A stretch of DNA of 40,626 nt from Sneathiellales bacterium (GTDB lineage Bacteria > Pseudomonadota > Alphaproteobacteria > JANQFL01): assembly GCA_028277845.1 (NCBI GenBank), contig JANQFL010000078.1, positions 1 through 40,626 on the forward strand, given 5' to 3'. Position 1 is the stretch's first letter; every line of letters begins with the position of its first letter. Below are positions 25,567-34,654 of the stretch, one piece after another. A program made the position numbers and the translations under genes. The notes beneath the pieces were generated by a model. That model saw only the letters and a list, made by a program, of their open reading frames with translations. It searched no databases and was not told the origin of the DNA.

Positions 25567-25984
25567 CGCCATCATCAAGGCCAAGGAAACCGGCGATTAC
25601 AACGGGCTGATCGACGAGATTCCCTATCTGCGTTTCATCGGCCTGCAACTGCGGACCACCGATGACGGCATTCTGTGCGAGCTGCCGGCCAACCCCAAGC
25701 TGATCGGCAATCCCTTGCTGCCGGCCATGCATGGCGGCGTGATCGGGGCTTTGCTGGAATCCGCCGCGATCATTCAGCTATTGTGGGCCCAGGAAACCGT
25801 GAAAGTCCCCAAAACCATCGATTTTTCGGTAGACTACTTGCGATCCGCCAAGCCCGTACAAACCTATGCTCAAGGGATCATCACCAAGCACGGTCGCCGT
25901 GTCGCCAATGTCCGGGTCGAGGCATGGCAGGACGACCGCGCCAAACCTGTGGCGGCCGCCCACGTTCACCTGCTTCTTGAGTGA
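25556..25984 (+). CDS. PaaI-type hotdog thioesterase (second of tandem pair)
   Basis: 142 residues. NPLLPAMHGGVIGALLESAA carries the HGG segment, and TIDFSVDYLRSAKP is the matching central strand region. It is only moderately similar to its upstream neighbour, so the tandem is old or the two have different roles. The ATG at 25556 lies directly after a GGAGG ribosome site inside the last codons of the upstream gene; an in-frame ATG at 25532 lacks such a site. Predicted to be a cytosolic acyl-CoA thioesterase of unknown substrate. Confidence 0.86.
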   Translation: MLPDAIIKAKETGDYNGLIDEIPYLRFIGLQLRTTDDGILCELPANPKLIGNPLLPAMHGGVIGALLESAAIIQLLWAQETVKVPKTIDFSVDYLRSAKPVQTYAQGIITKHGRRVANVRVEAWQDDRAKPVAAAHVHLLLE

Positions 25985-26011
25985 CCGGGCGGTCTGCGCC
26001 TGGAGTGAACG

Positions 26012-26311
26012 ATGCGAAAAACTGGAATGATCGCGGCCGCGCTGCTGTCCGCCGTTGTCATGACGGCGCCCTTGGCGTCCAACGCAAACGAGCTGTTCCG
26101 GACCGATTCAGCTGAGGAAACCCTGAAGGACGCGGAGCGGCTGGCCAAGGAAACGGCCGAACGGCTGATGGGCACCTTGCGCATGCTGCTGGAATTCGTG
26201 CCCCAGTACGAAATGCCGGAAGTGCTGGAGAACGGCGACATCATCATTCGCCGCAAGAACCCGAAAAAGGATAAGGACGACGAGTCCGAAGATGACGCTT
26301 TGAAGACCTGA
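26012..26311 (+). CDS. Small exported protein of unknown function
   Basis: 99 residues. A signal peptide is clear (MRKTGMIAAALLSAVVMTAP, with likely cleavage after SNA). The mature part begins with a charged helical stretch rich in Glu, Lys and Ala (about residues 30-62) and ends with a very charged lysine- and aspartate-rich tail. A GGAG site lies seven bases before the ATG. No motif that I recognise. It lies between the thioesterase pair and the M3 peptidase gene, all in the same direction. Confidence 0.75.
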   Translation: MRKTGMIAAALLSAVVMTAPLASNANELFRTDSAEETLKDAERLAKETAERLMGTLRMLLEFVPQYEMPEVLENGDIIIRRKNPKKDKDDESEDDALKT

Positions 26312-26350
26312 CGGTGTTTCGGTGTAATTGTTCAGGCAAGACAGACGGGA

Positions 26351-28135
26351 ATGACAGGCATGACTGAGACGGCGGCCTTGGGCGAGATGCCCCAATGGGA
26401 CTTGACCGACCTTTACCCGGGACCGGATTCGCCGGCGTTGAGCGGCGATCTGGATAAGGCGGACACGGATGCACAGGCGTTTCAATCCGCCTACGCCGGT
26501 AAGCTTGCCGATCTGGACGGTGAAACATTGGGTGGCGCCGTAAGAGAATACGAAGCCCTGCAGGACGTTCTGCAGCGGGTCATGAGCTTCGCCCACCTTT
26601 ATTATGTCTGTGACATGGAGAACCCTGAGACGGGCCGGTTCTTCCAGACCATGCAGGAACGGGTCAACGACATCTCGACCCATCTGTTGTTTTTCACCCT
26701 CGAAATCAACCGGCTCGACGATGCCGTTCTGGCGGACAAACTGACATCGGAAAAGCTCGCCCACTACGAGCCCTGGCTGCGCGACGTGCGGGTGTTCCGG
26801 CCCTATCAGCTGAGCGACGAACTGGAAAAACTGCTGCACGAAAAGAGCGTGTCCGGCCGGTCCGCCTGGATGCGGCTGTTCGATGAAACCATGACTGCGC
26901 TACGCTTCCCGCTGAATGGCGAGGAACTGAACAGCGAGCAGGCATTGACTTTGTTGTCGGACCGGAACCGCGACACGCGTCAGGCCGCGGCGGAAAGCCT
27001 GGGCGGCGTCTTCGCCGACAATGTGCGGCTGTTCGCCCTGATCACCAATACGCTCGCCAAGGACAAGGAGACCGAGGACAAGTGGCGCGGTCTGCCGAAC
27101 CCGGCGGCGTCCCGGCACCTGGCCAATCAGGTCGAATCCGAGGTCGTCGACGCACTGGTCACCGCGGTCAAGGACTCGTACCCGCGGCTCTCGCACCGCT
27201 ACTACCAGTTCAAGGCCAAGTGGATGGGCCTGGACGGATTGGAGCACTGGGACCGCAACGCGCCGCTGCCGGAAGACGATGACCGGCTGATCCCGTGGGA
27301 CGAGGCGCGCGAGACTGTCTTGACGGCCTATGGCCGCTTCTCTCCGCACATGGCGGATATCGGCAGGCAGTTCTTCGACAAACCTTGGATCGACGCCGCG
27401 GTCAAACCGGGCAAGGCGCCCGGCGCGTTCGCCCACCCCACCGTGCCCAGCGCCCACCCGTACCTGCTGCTCAACTATCAAGGCAAGGTACGCGACGTCA
27501 TGACCCTGGCCCATGAGCTCGGCCACGGTGTGCACCAGGTGCTGGCCGCGGATCAGGGTACGCTGATGTCGGACACGCCGCTCACCTTGGCGGAAACCGC
27601 GTCGGTGTTCGGTGAACAGCTCACGTTCCGGTCCATGCTCGAACAGGAAAGCGATGCCGCCAGGCGGCGCATCATGCTGGCCGGCAAGGTGGAGGACATG
27701 CTCAACACCGTGGTGCGCCAGATCGCTTTTTATGAGTTTGAGCGCCACGTGCATGACGAACGCCGGAGCGGCGAGCTGACTCCGGACCGGCTCGGTGAGA
27801 TCTGGATGCAGGTGCAGACCGAAAGCCTCGGCCCGGCATTTCATTTCGCCGACAGCTACAAACATTACTGGAGCTACATCCCGCACTTCATTCATTCGCC
27901 GTTCTATGTTTACGCCTATGCGTTCGGCGACTGCCTGGTGAATGCGCTGTACGCGGTCTACGAAAATGCCGAAGCCGGGTTCCAGGAAAAGTACTTCGAC
28001 ATGCTGCGGGCCGGCGGCACGTTGCGCCACAAGGAGCTGTTGGCGCCCTTCGGACTGGATGCCGGCGATTCCGCCTTTTGGTCGAAAGGGCTCGGCGTCA
28101 TCGAATCTTTTGTCGACGAATTGGTTGCTGAATAA
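26351..28135 (+). CDS. pepF: M3 family oligoendopeptidase (PepF-like)
   Basis: 594 residues, zinc metallopeptidase that cleaves short peptides in the cytosol. The zinc motif HELGH is at residues 388-392, inside MTLAHELGHGVHQ. The third ligand is the Glu in the downstream TLAETASVFGEQL segment. The N-terminal helical half includes MSFAHLYYVCDMENP. The C-terminal part shows SYIPHFIHSPFYVYAYAFG, typical of the PepF/M3B branch. Two in-frame ATGs (26351, 26360) compete; the second has better spacing to a GGGA stretch, so the true start may be nine bases later. The gene is six bases before the ABC1-kinase gene and probably shares its transcript. Confidence 0.93.
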   Translation: MTGMTETAALGEMPQWDLTDLYPGPDSPALSGDLDKADTDAQAFQSAYAGKLADLDGETLGGAVREYEALQDVLQRVMSFAHLYYVCDMENPETGRFFQTMQERVNDISTHLLFFTLEINRLDDAVLADKLTSEKLAHYEPWLRDVRVFRPYQLSDELEKLLHEKSVSGRSAWMRLFDETMTALRFPLNGEELNSEQALTLLSDRNRDTRQAAAESLGGVFADNVRLFALITNTLAKDKETEDKWRGLPNPAASRHLANQVESEVVDALVTAVKDSYPRLSHRYYQFKAKWMGLDGLEHWDRNAPLPEDDDRLIPWDEARETVLTAYGRFSPHMADIGRQFFDKPWIDAAVKPGKAPGAFAHPTVPSAHPYLLLNYQGKVRDVMTLAHELGHGVHQVLAADQGTLMSDTPLTLAETASVFGEQLTFRSMLEQESDAARRRIMLAGKVEDMLNTVVRQIAFYEFERHVHDERRSGELTPDRLGEIWMQVQTESLGPAFHFADSYKHYWSYIPHFIHSPFYVYAYAFGDCLVNALYAVYENAEAGFQEKYFDMLRAGGTLRHKELLAPFGLDAGDSAFWSKGLGVIESFVDELVAE

Positions 28136-28141
28136 ATCGGA

Positions 28142-29485
28142 ATGGCTGGTGAAGACAACAATCTCGGTGCGCGGGTCAAGCGTTACGCCAAGGTGTCCAC
28201 GGCCGTCGGCGGCCTGGCTGCGAAGCTTGCCGGCGAACGGTTTTTCGGCCTGGAACTGGACCGCGGCGAACACGCGGCCGAACTGCGCAGCGCCCTTGGC
28301 GGCCTGAAAGGGCCGTTGATGAAGGTGGCCCAGATCATGGCCACGATTCCGGAGGCCCTGCCGAAAGAATACGTTCAGGAACTGGGCCAGTTGCAAGCCA
28401 ACGCACCGGCCATGGGCTGGCCGTTTGTCAAACGGCGCATGGCATCCGAACTGGGCCCGGATTGGCAAAAACGGTTCAAGTCGTTCGAGCACACCGCCGC
28501 CGCCGCCGCATCGCTCGGCCAGGTGCACAAGGCTTACAACGAAGACGGCGATCTGCTGGCCTGCAAACTGCAATATCCCGACATGCGTTCCGCCGTCGAA
28601 GCGGACCTGCGGCAGCTCAAACTGATCTTCGCCATCTACGCACGCTACGACCGCAGCATCGAAACCAAACATATTCACGAGGAGATTTCCGCCCGGCTGC
28701 GCGAGGAACTGGACTACAAACTGGAATCGAAGCACATGGCGCTCTACCGGTTGATGCTGGCCGACGAAGCCAATGTGCATGTGCCCGACGTGGTGCCGGA
28801 TTTCACAACGGACCGGCTGCTGACCATGACCTGGCTCGACGGCGATCCGTTGATGAGCCGCATCGAAGCGCCGCTCGAGGAGCGCAACCGGCTGGCCGAC
28901 AATATGTTCCGGGCCTGGTATGTGCCGTTCTACTATTACGGTGTGATCCACGGCGATCCCCACTTGGGCAATTACACGGTGCGCGACGACTATTCCGTCA
29001 ACCTGCTGGATTTCGGCTGTATCCGCACGTTCCGGCCCAAGTTCGTGCAAGGCGTCATCGACCTCTACCACGCCATCGAACAGGAAAACCGTGAGCTGGC
29101 GGTGCATGCCTACGAGACATGGGGGTTCTCGGGGCTGTCCAACGAAGTGATCGACACCCTCAACCTGTGGGCCGAGTTCGTCTACGCGCCGCTGCTGGAA
29201 GACCGGCCCCGGCGCATCCAGGAATTCGAGTCGAGCGGCATTTACGGCCGCGAGGTCGCCGAGAAGGTGCATAAGCAGCTGCGGGAACTCGGCGGCGTCA
29301 CGCCGCCGCGCGAATTCGTGTTCATGGACCGGGCCGCCATCGGCCTGGGCGGTGTATTCCTGCACCTGAAGGCGGAGATCAACTGGCACCGCCTGTTCCA
29401 CGACATGATCGCCGACTTCGACGTCAAGGTGCTGGAGAAACGCCAGAAGCAGGCGTTCAAGAAAACCGGCGTGCCCTTGCCCTGA
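28142..29485 (+). CDS. ABC1/AarF (UbiB) family kinase-like protein
   Basis: 447 residues. The family's Ala-rich loop is AAAAASLGQVHKA, replacing the Gly-rich loop of ordinary protein kinases. The N-terminal K(x)GQ-type motif reads LKGPLMKVAQIMA, with Ala in the Gly position. Also visible are CKLQYPDMRSAVEADLRQLK, the catalytic-loop equivalent VIHGDPHLGNY and the metal-binding LLDFGCIR. UbiB relatives support ubiquinone synthesis or lipid handling and are thought to act as atypical kinases or ATPases. There is no obvious C-terminal membrane anchor, unlike E. coli UbiB. It follows pepF by six bases and converges with the cyclase gene, whose stop codon is four bases away. Confidence 0.9.
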   Translation: MAGEDNNLGARVKRYAKVSTAVGGLAAKLAGERFFGLELDRGEHAAELRSALGGLKGPLMKVAQIMATIPEALPKEYVQELGQLQANAPAMGWPFVKRRMASELGPDWQKRFKSFEHTAAAAASLGQVHKAYNEDGDLLACKLQYPDMRSAVEADLRQLKLIFAIYARYDRSIETKHIHEEISARLREELDYKLESKHMALYRLMLADEANVHVPDVVPDFTTDRLLTMTWLDGDPLMSRIEAPLEERNRLADNMFRAWYVPFYYYGVIHGDPHLGNYTVRDDYSVNLLDFGCIRTFRPKFVQGVIDLYHAIEQENRELAVHAYETWGFSGLSNEVIDTLNLWAEFVYAPLLEDRPRRIQEFESSGIYGREVAEKVHKQLRELGGVTPPREFVFMDRAAIGLGGVFLHLKAEINWHRLFHDMIADFDVKVLEKRQKQAFKKTGVPLP

Positions 29486-29489
29486 TGGA

Positions 29490-30773
29490 CTATGGCGTTT
29501 CGGCCGTCCCGGTCAGGCGCCAGACATTGGTCGGTCCCGTGCCTTTGAGGTCGACCGTCCCTATCGACTGGAATGAAAACGCCTCGGCGTGGGCCCGGGC
29601 AAAGTCTTCGGTGACCTGAATACAGCCGCCATCGCCATGCGCTTCCAGGCGTTGGGCCAAATTGACCGTCTCGCCCCAAACGTCATAGAGAAACCGTTTG
29701 CCGCCAATGACACCGGCCACGACCGGTCCACTGTTCAGGCCAATGCGAACGCCCAGCATCGTGCCGTCGGGCCGATTGCGATCGGCGGCAACCAACATGT
29801 CCAGGGCCAGTCGGCCGGCGCGTACGGCATGATTGCCGGTGCTGTCGGTCAGGCCCGCCGCCGCCATGTAGGAGTCACCGATGGTCTTGATTTTTTCGAC
29901 GCCATGCTGTTCGGCCAACGCGTCGAAATCGGCAAACAGCCGGTCGAGAAATTCGACGACATCCTTGGACGGGCAATTGGCGGTCAGGCCGGTGAAATCG
30001 ACCACGTCGGCGAACAGAATGGTGGCGTCCGCGACTGTGTCGACGATCTGTGTCTGCCCGCCCGATAAGCGGTCGGCGATGGATTCGGGCAGGACGCGGG
30101 TGAGCAGGGCATGGTGCCGACGGCGTTCGCTGTCGATGCGGTCCAGATTGAGAAAATCCTGACGGCGGAAGCGGTCCATCCAATAGAGCGCGAACATGCC
30201 GACGGCGTTGGCGGTCAGATATTGCACACCGACTATGGACACAACGTCCAGGCTAAGCGGGCGGGTCAGCAAGATGGCCAGGGCGAAGCCGATGGTACAC
30301 AACCAACCGGCAGTGGATGCCGTCACAAATCCTACCGGCAGAAAGACATAGAGAACAAACAGGACGATGGCGTAGCCGGCAAGATAGATATCGGGCGCAT
30401 CGGAGACGATCGTCAAGCCGGCATAGATCATCGTATAGGCCACGAAACCGGTCGTCGCCAGCAGCCGCAGTCGCGGTTGAATCGAGGGTACGAACGTCAG
30501 AATGACGAGGGCGAACAAGATCGCTGTGGCGACACCGGCCCTGAGCAGCACGGCCGTGCCAACATTGACGGTCAGAACATAGGCGTCGATGACGGCAAAG
30601 TTGGCGTTGAGCAGGGCCCCGACGGCGATGGCGATCCGGGTCTGCTTGAGATCGCCGGGCAGGTGGCTGGTGCGATAGGCGGCTTCCAGGCGCGGTTCGG
30701 TGAACCGGAGTCTGAGCGTATCCAGAACGCCTATTCGGCGATCGTTTGTATCGTCCGCCACCCTGCCCCTCAT
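29490..30773 (-). CDS. Membrane-bound class III adenylate/guanylate cyclase
   Basis: 427 residues. About six hydrophobic segments (roughly residues 45-195) form a membrane domain, followed by a catalytic domain (about 235-425). Catalytic marks are the two metal Asp residues in ILFADVVDFTGLTA, the Lys in GVEKIKTIGDSYM (adenine contact, which points to cAMP), and the YDVWGETVNLAQRLE segment with the Asp, Asn and Arg expected in an adenylyl cyclase. GLNSGPVVAGVIGG is also conserved. The membrane part may sense a ligand or lipid state, unknown here. The stop codon is four bases from the convergent AarF-like gene. The ATG at 30773 lacks a clear ribosome site. Confidence 0.92.
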   Translation of the reverse strand: MRGRVADDTNDRRIGVLDTLRLRFTEPRLEAAYRTSHLPGDLKQTRIAIAVGALLNANFAVIDAYVLTVNVGTAVLLRAGVATAILFALVILTFVPSIQPRLRLLATTGFVAYTMIYAGLTIVSDAPDIYLAGYAIVLFVLYVFLPVGFVTASTAGWLCTIGFALAILLTRPLSLDVVSIVGVQYLTANAVGMFALYWMDRFRRQDFLNLDRIDSERRRHHALLTRVLPESIADRLSGGQTQIVDTVADATILFADVVDFTGLTANCPSKDVVEFLDRLFADFDALAEQHGVEKIKTIGDSYMAAAGLTDSTGNHAVRAGRLALDMLVAADRNRPDGTMLGVRIGLNSGPVVAGVIGGKRFLYDVWGETVNLAQRLEAHGDGGCIQVTEDFARAHAEAFSFQSIGTVDLKGTGPTNVWRLTGTAETP

Positions 30774-30821
30774 GACAGTTGCCGGGGCAGTTTAACGCGG
30801 CTTGTCCCTGAAGGGGAAATG

Positions 30822-30857
30822 CCGGCGGCGGGCCGTGCCGGGACGGTCCGCCGCCGG
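30822..30857 (-). terminator. Strong hairpin after the PCu(A)C gene
   Basis: CCGGCGGCGG (30822-30831) pairs perfectly with CCGCCGCCGG (30848-30857). The stem continues with GCCGT/ACGGT inside (one G-U pair), so it reaches 15 pairs with a six-base loop. It starts about 26 bases beyond the stop codon of the copper chaperone gene, in the position of a terminator. The T-run after the stem on the minus strand is short (ATTT). Confidence 0.55.
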
Positions 30858-30883
30858 GCTTGCGATCCGGGAGATCCGAGGCG

Positions 30884-31378
30884 TCAGTTGTGGCTGTGAC
30901 CCTTCATGGCGCCGGCTTTCATGACCGTGACGTCGATGGTCACTGAACCGGATTTGGCGAAGTTCAGGGTCAGCGGGAAGCTTTCGCCCATCTTGAGCGG
31001 CGCCTTCAAGCCCATGAACATGACGTGATAGCTGCCGGGCTTCAGTTCGGCCATGCCGCCGGCGGGGACGGCGACGCCGCCTTCCACTTCACGCATGATC
31101 ATCTTGCCGTCCTGCATCTTGCTCAGGTGAATTTCGGTTTTCTTGGAGACGTCCGAGCTGGCGGACACCAGGGTGTCGCCGGCCGCACCACCGTTTTTAA
31201 GCATGAAGAAGGCGGCGCCCGAACGGGCAGTGCTGGTAGCGCTGGCGCGCGCCCAGGGTTTGTGGACTTCGATGTCGCCTGCCTTCCACATTTTCATTTC
31301 GGCCTGAGCCGTAATGGGGGCGGAAAGGGGCAGGGCCGCGATCAGGACGGCAAACAGGGCGAATAGGATCGTGCGCAT
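30884..31378 (-). CDS. Periplasmic copper chaperone PCu(A)C
   Basis: 164 residues. A signal peptide is clear (MRTILFALFAVLIAALPL to a cleavage near AQA). The copper-binding pattern of the PCu(A)C family is present: EIHLSKMQDGKMIMREVEGG, then AELKPGSYHVMFMGL with the HxM ligand pair. Family members deliver Cu(I) to the CuA or CuB site of cytochrome oxidase in the periplasm. The C-terminus ends KGHSHN, an extra His-containing tail. The ATG at 31378 is chosen because it opens directly into the signal peptide and has a GGAG site eight bases upstream. It lies downstream of a Cys-rich DUF2946 gene, a pairing seen in other copper loci. Confidence 0.92.
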   Translation of the reverse strand: MRTILFALFAVLIAALPLSAPITAQAEMKMWKAGDIEVHKPWARASATSTARSGAAFFMLKNGGAAGDTLVSASSDVSKKTEIHLSKMQDGKMIMREVEGGVAVPAGGMAELKPGSYHVMFMGLKAPLKMGESFPLTLNFAKSGSVTIDVTVMKAGAMKGHSHN

Positions 31379-31412
31379 GGCGTGATCTCCGAATCGGTTT
31401 TTCAATACGGGT

Positions 31413-31457
31413 GCTGCCTGCCGGCATCGCGAGATAAGCCGCGCACCGGCAGGCAGC
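31413..31457. repeat. 12-bp perfect inverted repeat between the two copper genes
   Basis: GCTGCCTGCCGG (31413-31424) pairs with CCGGCAGGCAGC (31446-31457) across a 21-base loop. It lies between the DUF2946 stop (31488) and the PCu(A)C start (31378). No T-run follows on either strand, so a simple terminator is unlikely. It may be an mRNA-stabilising or processing hairpin, or a metal-responsive operator (inference). Confidence 0.5.
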
Positions 31458-31487
31458 CGTCATTTGGAGAGTAATTGTGAGACGTGC

Positions 31488-31880
31488 CTAGGCGGGCGGA
31501 GCGCGTGGGAATGCGGGTTGGCAATCCGCGTGGCCCAACGTGGAGATGTCATTCGACGCCGGCCATGCCGGTTCTGACGGTGCCGGGGAGAAGGCATCGG
31601 CAGCGGCTTTGGGGAGAGTGGCCAACGGCGTGGAGACCGTCGGACAAAGCGGACAGCTCGGGCATTCCGGGCAGAGGTGGTTGAAAGGTTGCGGCGCGTT
31701 CTCACGCCGCTCTTCCCCTGCCACGATAACGGTGACCAGGCCTTCGGGCGCGCAGATGGTGATGCGTTCACCACCCGCCGCCCAGGCCGCCAGGTCATGG
31801 GCGGTGGGGATCAGCAGGTTGGCGAGCACCGCAAGCAGGGCGACAGCCAGCCCACGCCGTGCACGGCGCAGTTTTGCCAT
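31488..31880 (-). CDS. DUF2946 family cysteine-rich exported protein
   Basis: 130 residues. The N-terminus has a basic start and a hydrophobic helix (about residues 9-25) acting as a signal or anchor. The DUF2946 core reads ITICAPEGLVTVIV near residues 40-53. A compact cluster with Cys70, Cys73, Cys76 and Cys79 (CPECPSCPLCP, a CxxCxxCxxC arrangement) follows, fit to bind a soft metal such as copper. The C-terminal third is Pro/Ala-rich with another Cys. Family genes commonly lie beside PCu(A)C and other copper genes, as here. The start at 31880 is preferred over 31925 because an AGGA precedes it and the hydrophobic helix then sits at the N-terminus. Confidence 0.78.
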   Translation of the reverse strand: MAKLRRARRGLAVALLAVLANLLIPTAHDLAAWAAGGERITICAPEGLVTVIVAGEERRENAPQPFNHLCPECPSCPLCPTVSTPLATLPKAAADAFSPAPSEPAWPASNDISTLGHADCQPAFPRAPPA

Positions 31881-32062
31881 CCATCCTGTATGCCTATGTG
31901 GCGCCACTCTTGGCCTCGAAATCACAAACGGGTCGTCCTTGCGGCCCTATTCCTACTTATTTTGGAAGCCGGGTGCAGCCAAAATATGCGGCGCAACGAC
32001 GCACCACTACTGTGGCCGAAGCCCCTTCGCGGCGCTTTGATTACAGTCAAACGGCGGACATC

Positions 32063-32713
32063 TTAGGTCGATGGCCGTTCCTGGGCGGCTTTCTGATCAG
32101 CCGGCAGCGCCTTGTAATCATCCTTTTCTATAGCGATTCCCGCTTCCAGGAAGGTATCCCGCATGGTGTAGCCGTTACCGGCATGGGCCGTCATGGCCTC
32201 GGGCGGCGTGGTCTTCTCCGGTTCCGGCCAATGCCCGGGCTGCATGGTGGCCCCTTCGTCGACAATATCCATTGGCGCCACTTCGTCCATCGCCGGGGTT
32301 TTGGTGATTTCCACGGTATCCCAGCTCACTTCGAGGGGGATATTGTTGGGATCGAAGAAATAGATCGACCACATGGTGCCGTGATCGACGGCGCCGGTGA
32401 CTTCGATTCCGGCCGCTTCCAGCCGGTCCTTGAGCCCGAACAGGCCTTCCCGGCTGCCTACCGTGAAGGAAACATGGTCGAAACCCAGCGGCTGCCGGGT
32501 CGGCGAGCCGTGAAACTTCTTTTCCATGGGCGCGGCGCCGGCATATTCGAAAAAGGCGACTTGGGTATTGCCGGCCCGGAAGAAGTAATGCCGGTAACCG
32601 TCGTGGCCGATGCCCGCCACCAACTCCATGTCCAGCAGGTCGCGGTAGAAGCGAATGGTCTTTTCCATATCGCCGGTGATGAACGCCAGGTGGTTGATGC
32701 CGGTCAGCAGCAT
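32063..32713 (-). CDS. VOC-family (glyoxalase/dioxygenase-fold) protein
   Basis: 216 residues. The two beta-alpha-beta-beta-beta modules of the vicinal oxygen chelate fold are visible. The first starts INHLAFITGDMEKTIRFYRDLLDMELV at residue 6 with the metal-ligand His8. The second has LGFDHVSFTVGSREGL, SIYFFDPNNIPLEVSW with the metal-ligand Glu near its end, typical of dioxygenase-like members. After about residue 145 a ~70-residue tail rich in Pro, Glu and Thr follows that is not part of the VOC core. An AGGAG site lies just upstream of the ATG. The substrate is unknown; glyoxalase, ring-cleavage dioxygenase or epimerase activities are all possible in this fold. Confidence 0.85.
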   Translation of the reverse strand: MLLTGINHLAFITGDMEKTIRFYRDLLDMELVAGIGHDGYRHYFFRAGNTQVAFFEYAGAAPMEKKFHGSPTRQPLGFDHVSFTVGSREGLFGLKDRLEAAGIEVTGAVDHGTMWSIYFFDPNNIPLEVSWDTVEITKTPAMDEVAPMDIVDEGATMQPGHWPEPEKTTPPEAMTAHAGNGYTMRDTFLEAGIAIEKDDYKALPADQKAAQERPST

Positions 32714-32771
32714 GGTGGTCTCCTGTGATCGCCGGAACGGTCCGGGGGCTGTCTGTTCGCGTTTTGTTATG

Positions 32772-32786
32772 CCTATATCATATAGG
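32772..32786. promoter_or_regulatory. Operator-like palindrome upstream of the VOC gene
   Basis: CCTATAT and ATATAGG flank a single central base. The element is 59 bases before the VOC gene start codon (minus strand) and about 170 before the oxidase subunit IV gene. Its size and AT-rich core fit the binding site of a small dimeric repressor (GntR- or MarR-like), but no regulator gene is adjacent. Confidence 0.4.
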
Positions 32787-32856
32787 AAAAGTCGGATATT
32801 TGATTAGGGGCCGGCGGGAAACACTGCGTCGCTCAAGACCACTATCTCGCACCCCA

Positions 32857-32884
32857 TTGATCGGCTTTCACTCTTTGATATAGT
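32857..32884 (+). promoter_or_regulatory. Sigma-70-type promoter for the coxIV-like/pnt genes
   Basis: TTGATC at 32857-32862 and TATAGT at 32879-32884 are 16 bases apart. Transcription would begin near 32891, within or at the start of a short hairpin GGCGGC-TTTC-GCCGCC (32887-32902) that is followed by ATTTTC. The leader to the first start codon (32954) would be about 60 bases. The hairpin could stabilise the mRNA 5' end or act as a weak early terminator. Confidence 0.5.
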
Positions 32885-32953
32885 GCGGCGGCTTTCGCCG
32901 CCATTTTCAGGCAAATTTCCGGCGGCCCAAACAAAAGACTACGGAGTTCAGGC

Positions 32954-33064
32954 ATGGATATTTCGGCCCAGCAGGAAACGTGGAACAACTTCAAGAAATT
33001 GATGACCTGGTCCACGGTCACTGTCGTAATCGTACTGAGTTTGATGGCTCTATTTCTGCTCTAA
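32954..33064 (+). CDS. aa3-type cytochrome c oxidase subunit IV
   Basis: 36 residues. A short polar N-terminus (MDISAQQETWNNFKKLMTW) is followed by a single transmembrane helix to the end. This is the COX4_pro_2 family pattern, a tiny accessory subunit of alphaproteobacterial aa3 oxidases. The gene is commonly found directly upstream of the transhydrogenase genes in Alphaproteobacteria, as here, and away from the main cox operon. The coding sequence was found by reading the region directly, being too short for most automatic calls. It lies about 130 bases before pntAA. Confidence 0.88.
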   Translation: MDISAQQETWNNFKKLMTWSTVTVVIVLSLMALFLL

Positions 33065-33195
33065 CATCAAGGGGTCGTCTCTGACGTCAATCCATCCATA
33101 AATCCCGTACGAAACAGACCGTGTTTGGAGGCGCTTAGGGGAGGGCCGACTTCCGCGTGGCACCCGTCGTATTGGGACCCAAGGGGACAGTCACG

Positions 33196-34353
<1,158 letters not shown>

Positions 34354-34354
34354 C

Positions 34355-34642
34355 ATGGAAGCCGTAGATCCCATTGTCTTTCAGCTCAGCATTTTCGTGC
34401 TGGCTGTTTTCGTAGGCTATTACGTGGTGTGGAGCGTCACACCGGCCTTGCATACGCCGCTGATGTCGGTCACCAACGCCATCTCCAGCGTCATCATTGT
34501 CGGCGCCCTGATCGCCGCCGGCCCCGAGGAAATGGATATCGCCAAGATCCTCGGCATCATCGCCATCGGTCTGGCGGCCGTGAACATTTTCGGTGGTTTC
34601 ACCGTGACCCAGCGCATGCTGGAAATGTTCAAGAAGAAGTAG
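34355..34642 (+). CDS. pntAB: NAD(P) transhydrogenase alpha subunit, membrane part (PntAB)
   Basis: 95 residues, three predicted transmembrane helices (about residues 8-27, 38-54 and 62-82). It contains the conserved VTNAISSVIIVGAL segment and ends TVTQRMLEMFKKK. It forms domain IIa of the proton channel together with the membrane part of PntB. A GGGGGAGGG stretch overlapping the end of pntAA provides the ribosome site. Spacing to pntB is 12 bases. Confidence 0.95.
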   Translation: MEAVDPIVFQLSIFVLAVFVGYYVVWSVTPALHTPLMSVTNAISSVIIVGALIAAGPEEMDIAKILGIIAIGLAAVNIFGGFTVTQRMLEMFKKK

Positions 34643-34654
34643 GGGGCGCATATC

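Noticed and set aside
26900-29401. 833-codon minus-strand open frame
   Set aside because: It spans two genes with clear motifs (M3 peptidase, AarF-like) on the plus strand and has no domain of its own.
31859-32728. Plus-strand open frame covering the DUF2946/VOC spacer and the VOC gene
   Set aside because: Antisense to a VOC protein with clear motifs and a perfect ribosome site; the upstream part has no domain or start signal.
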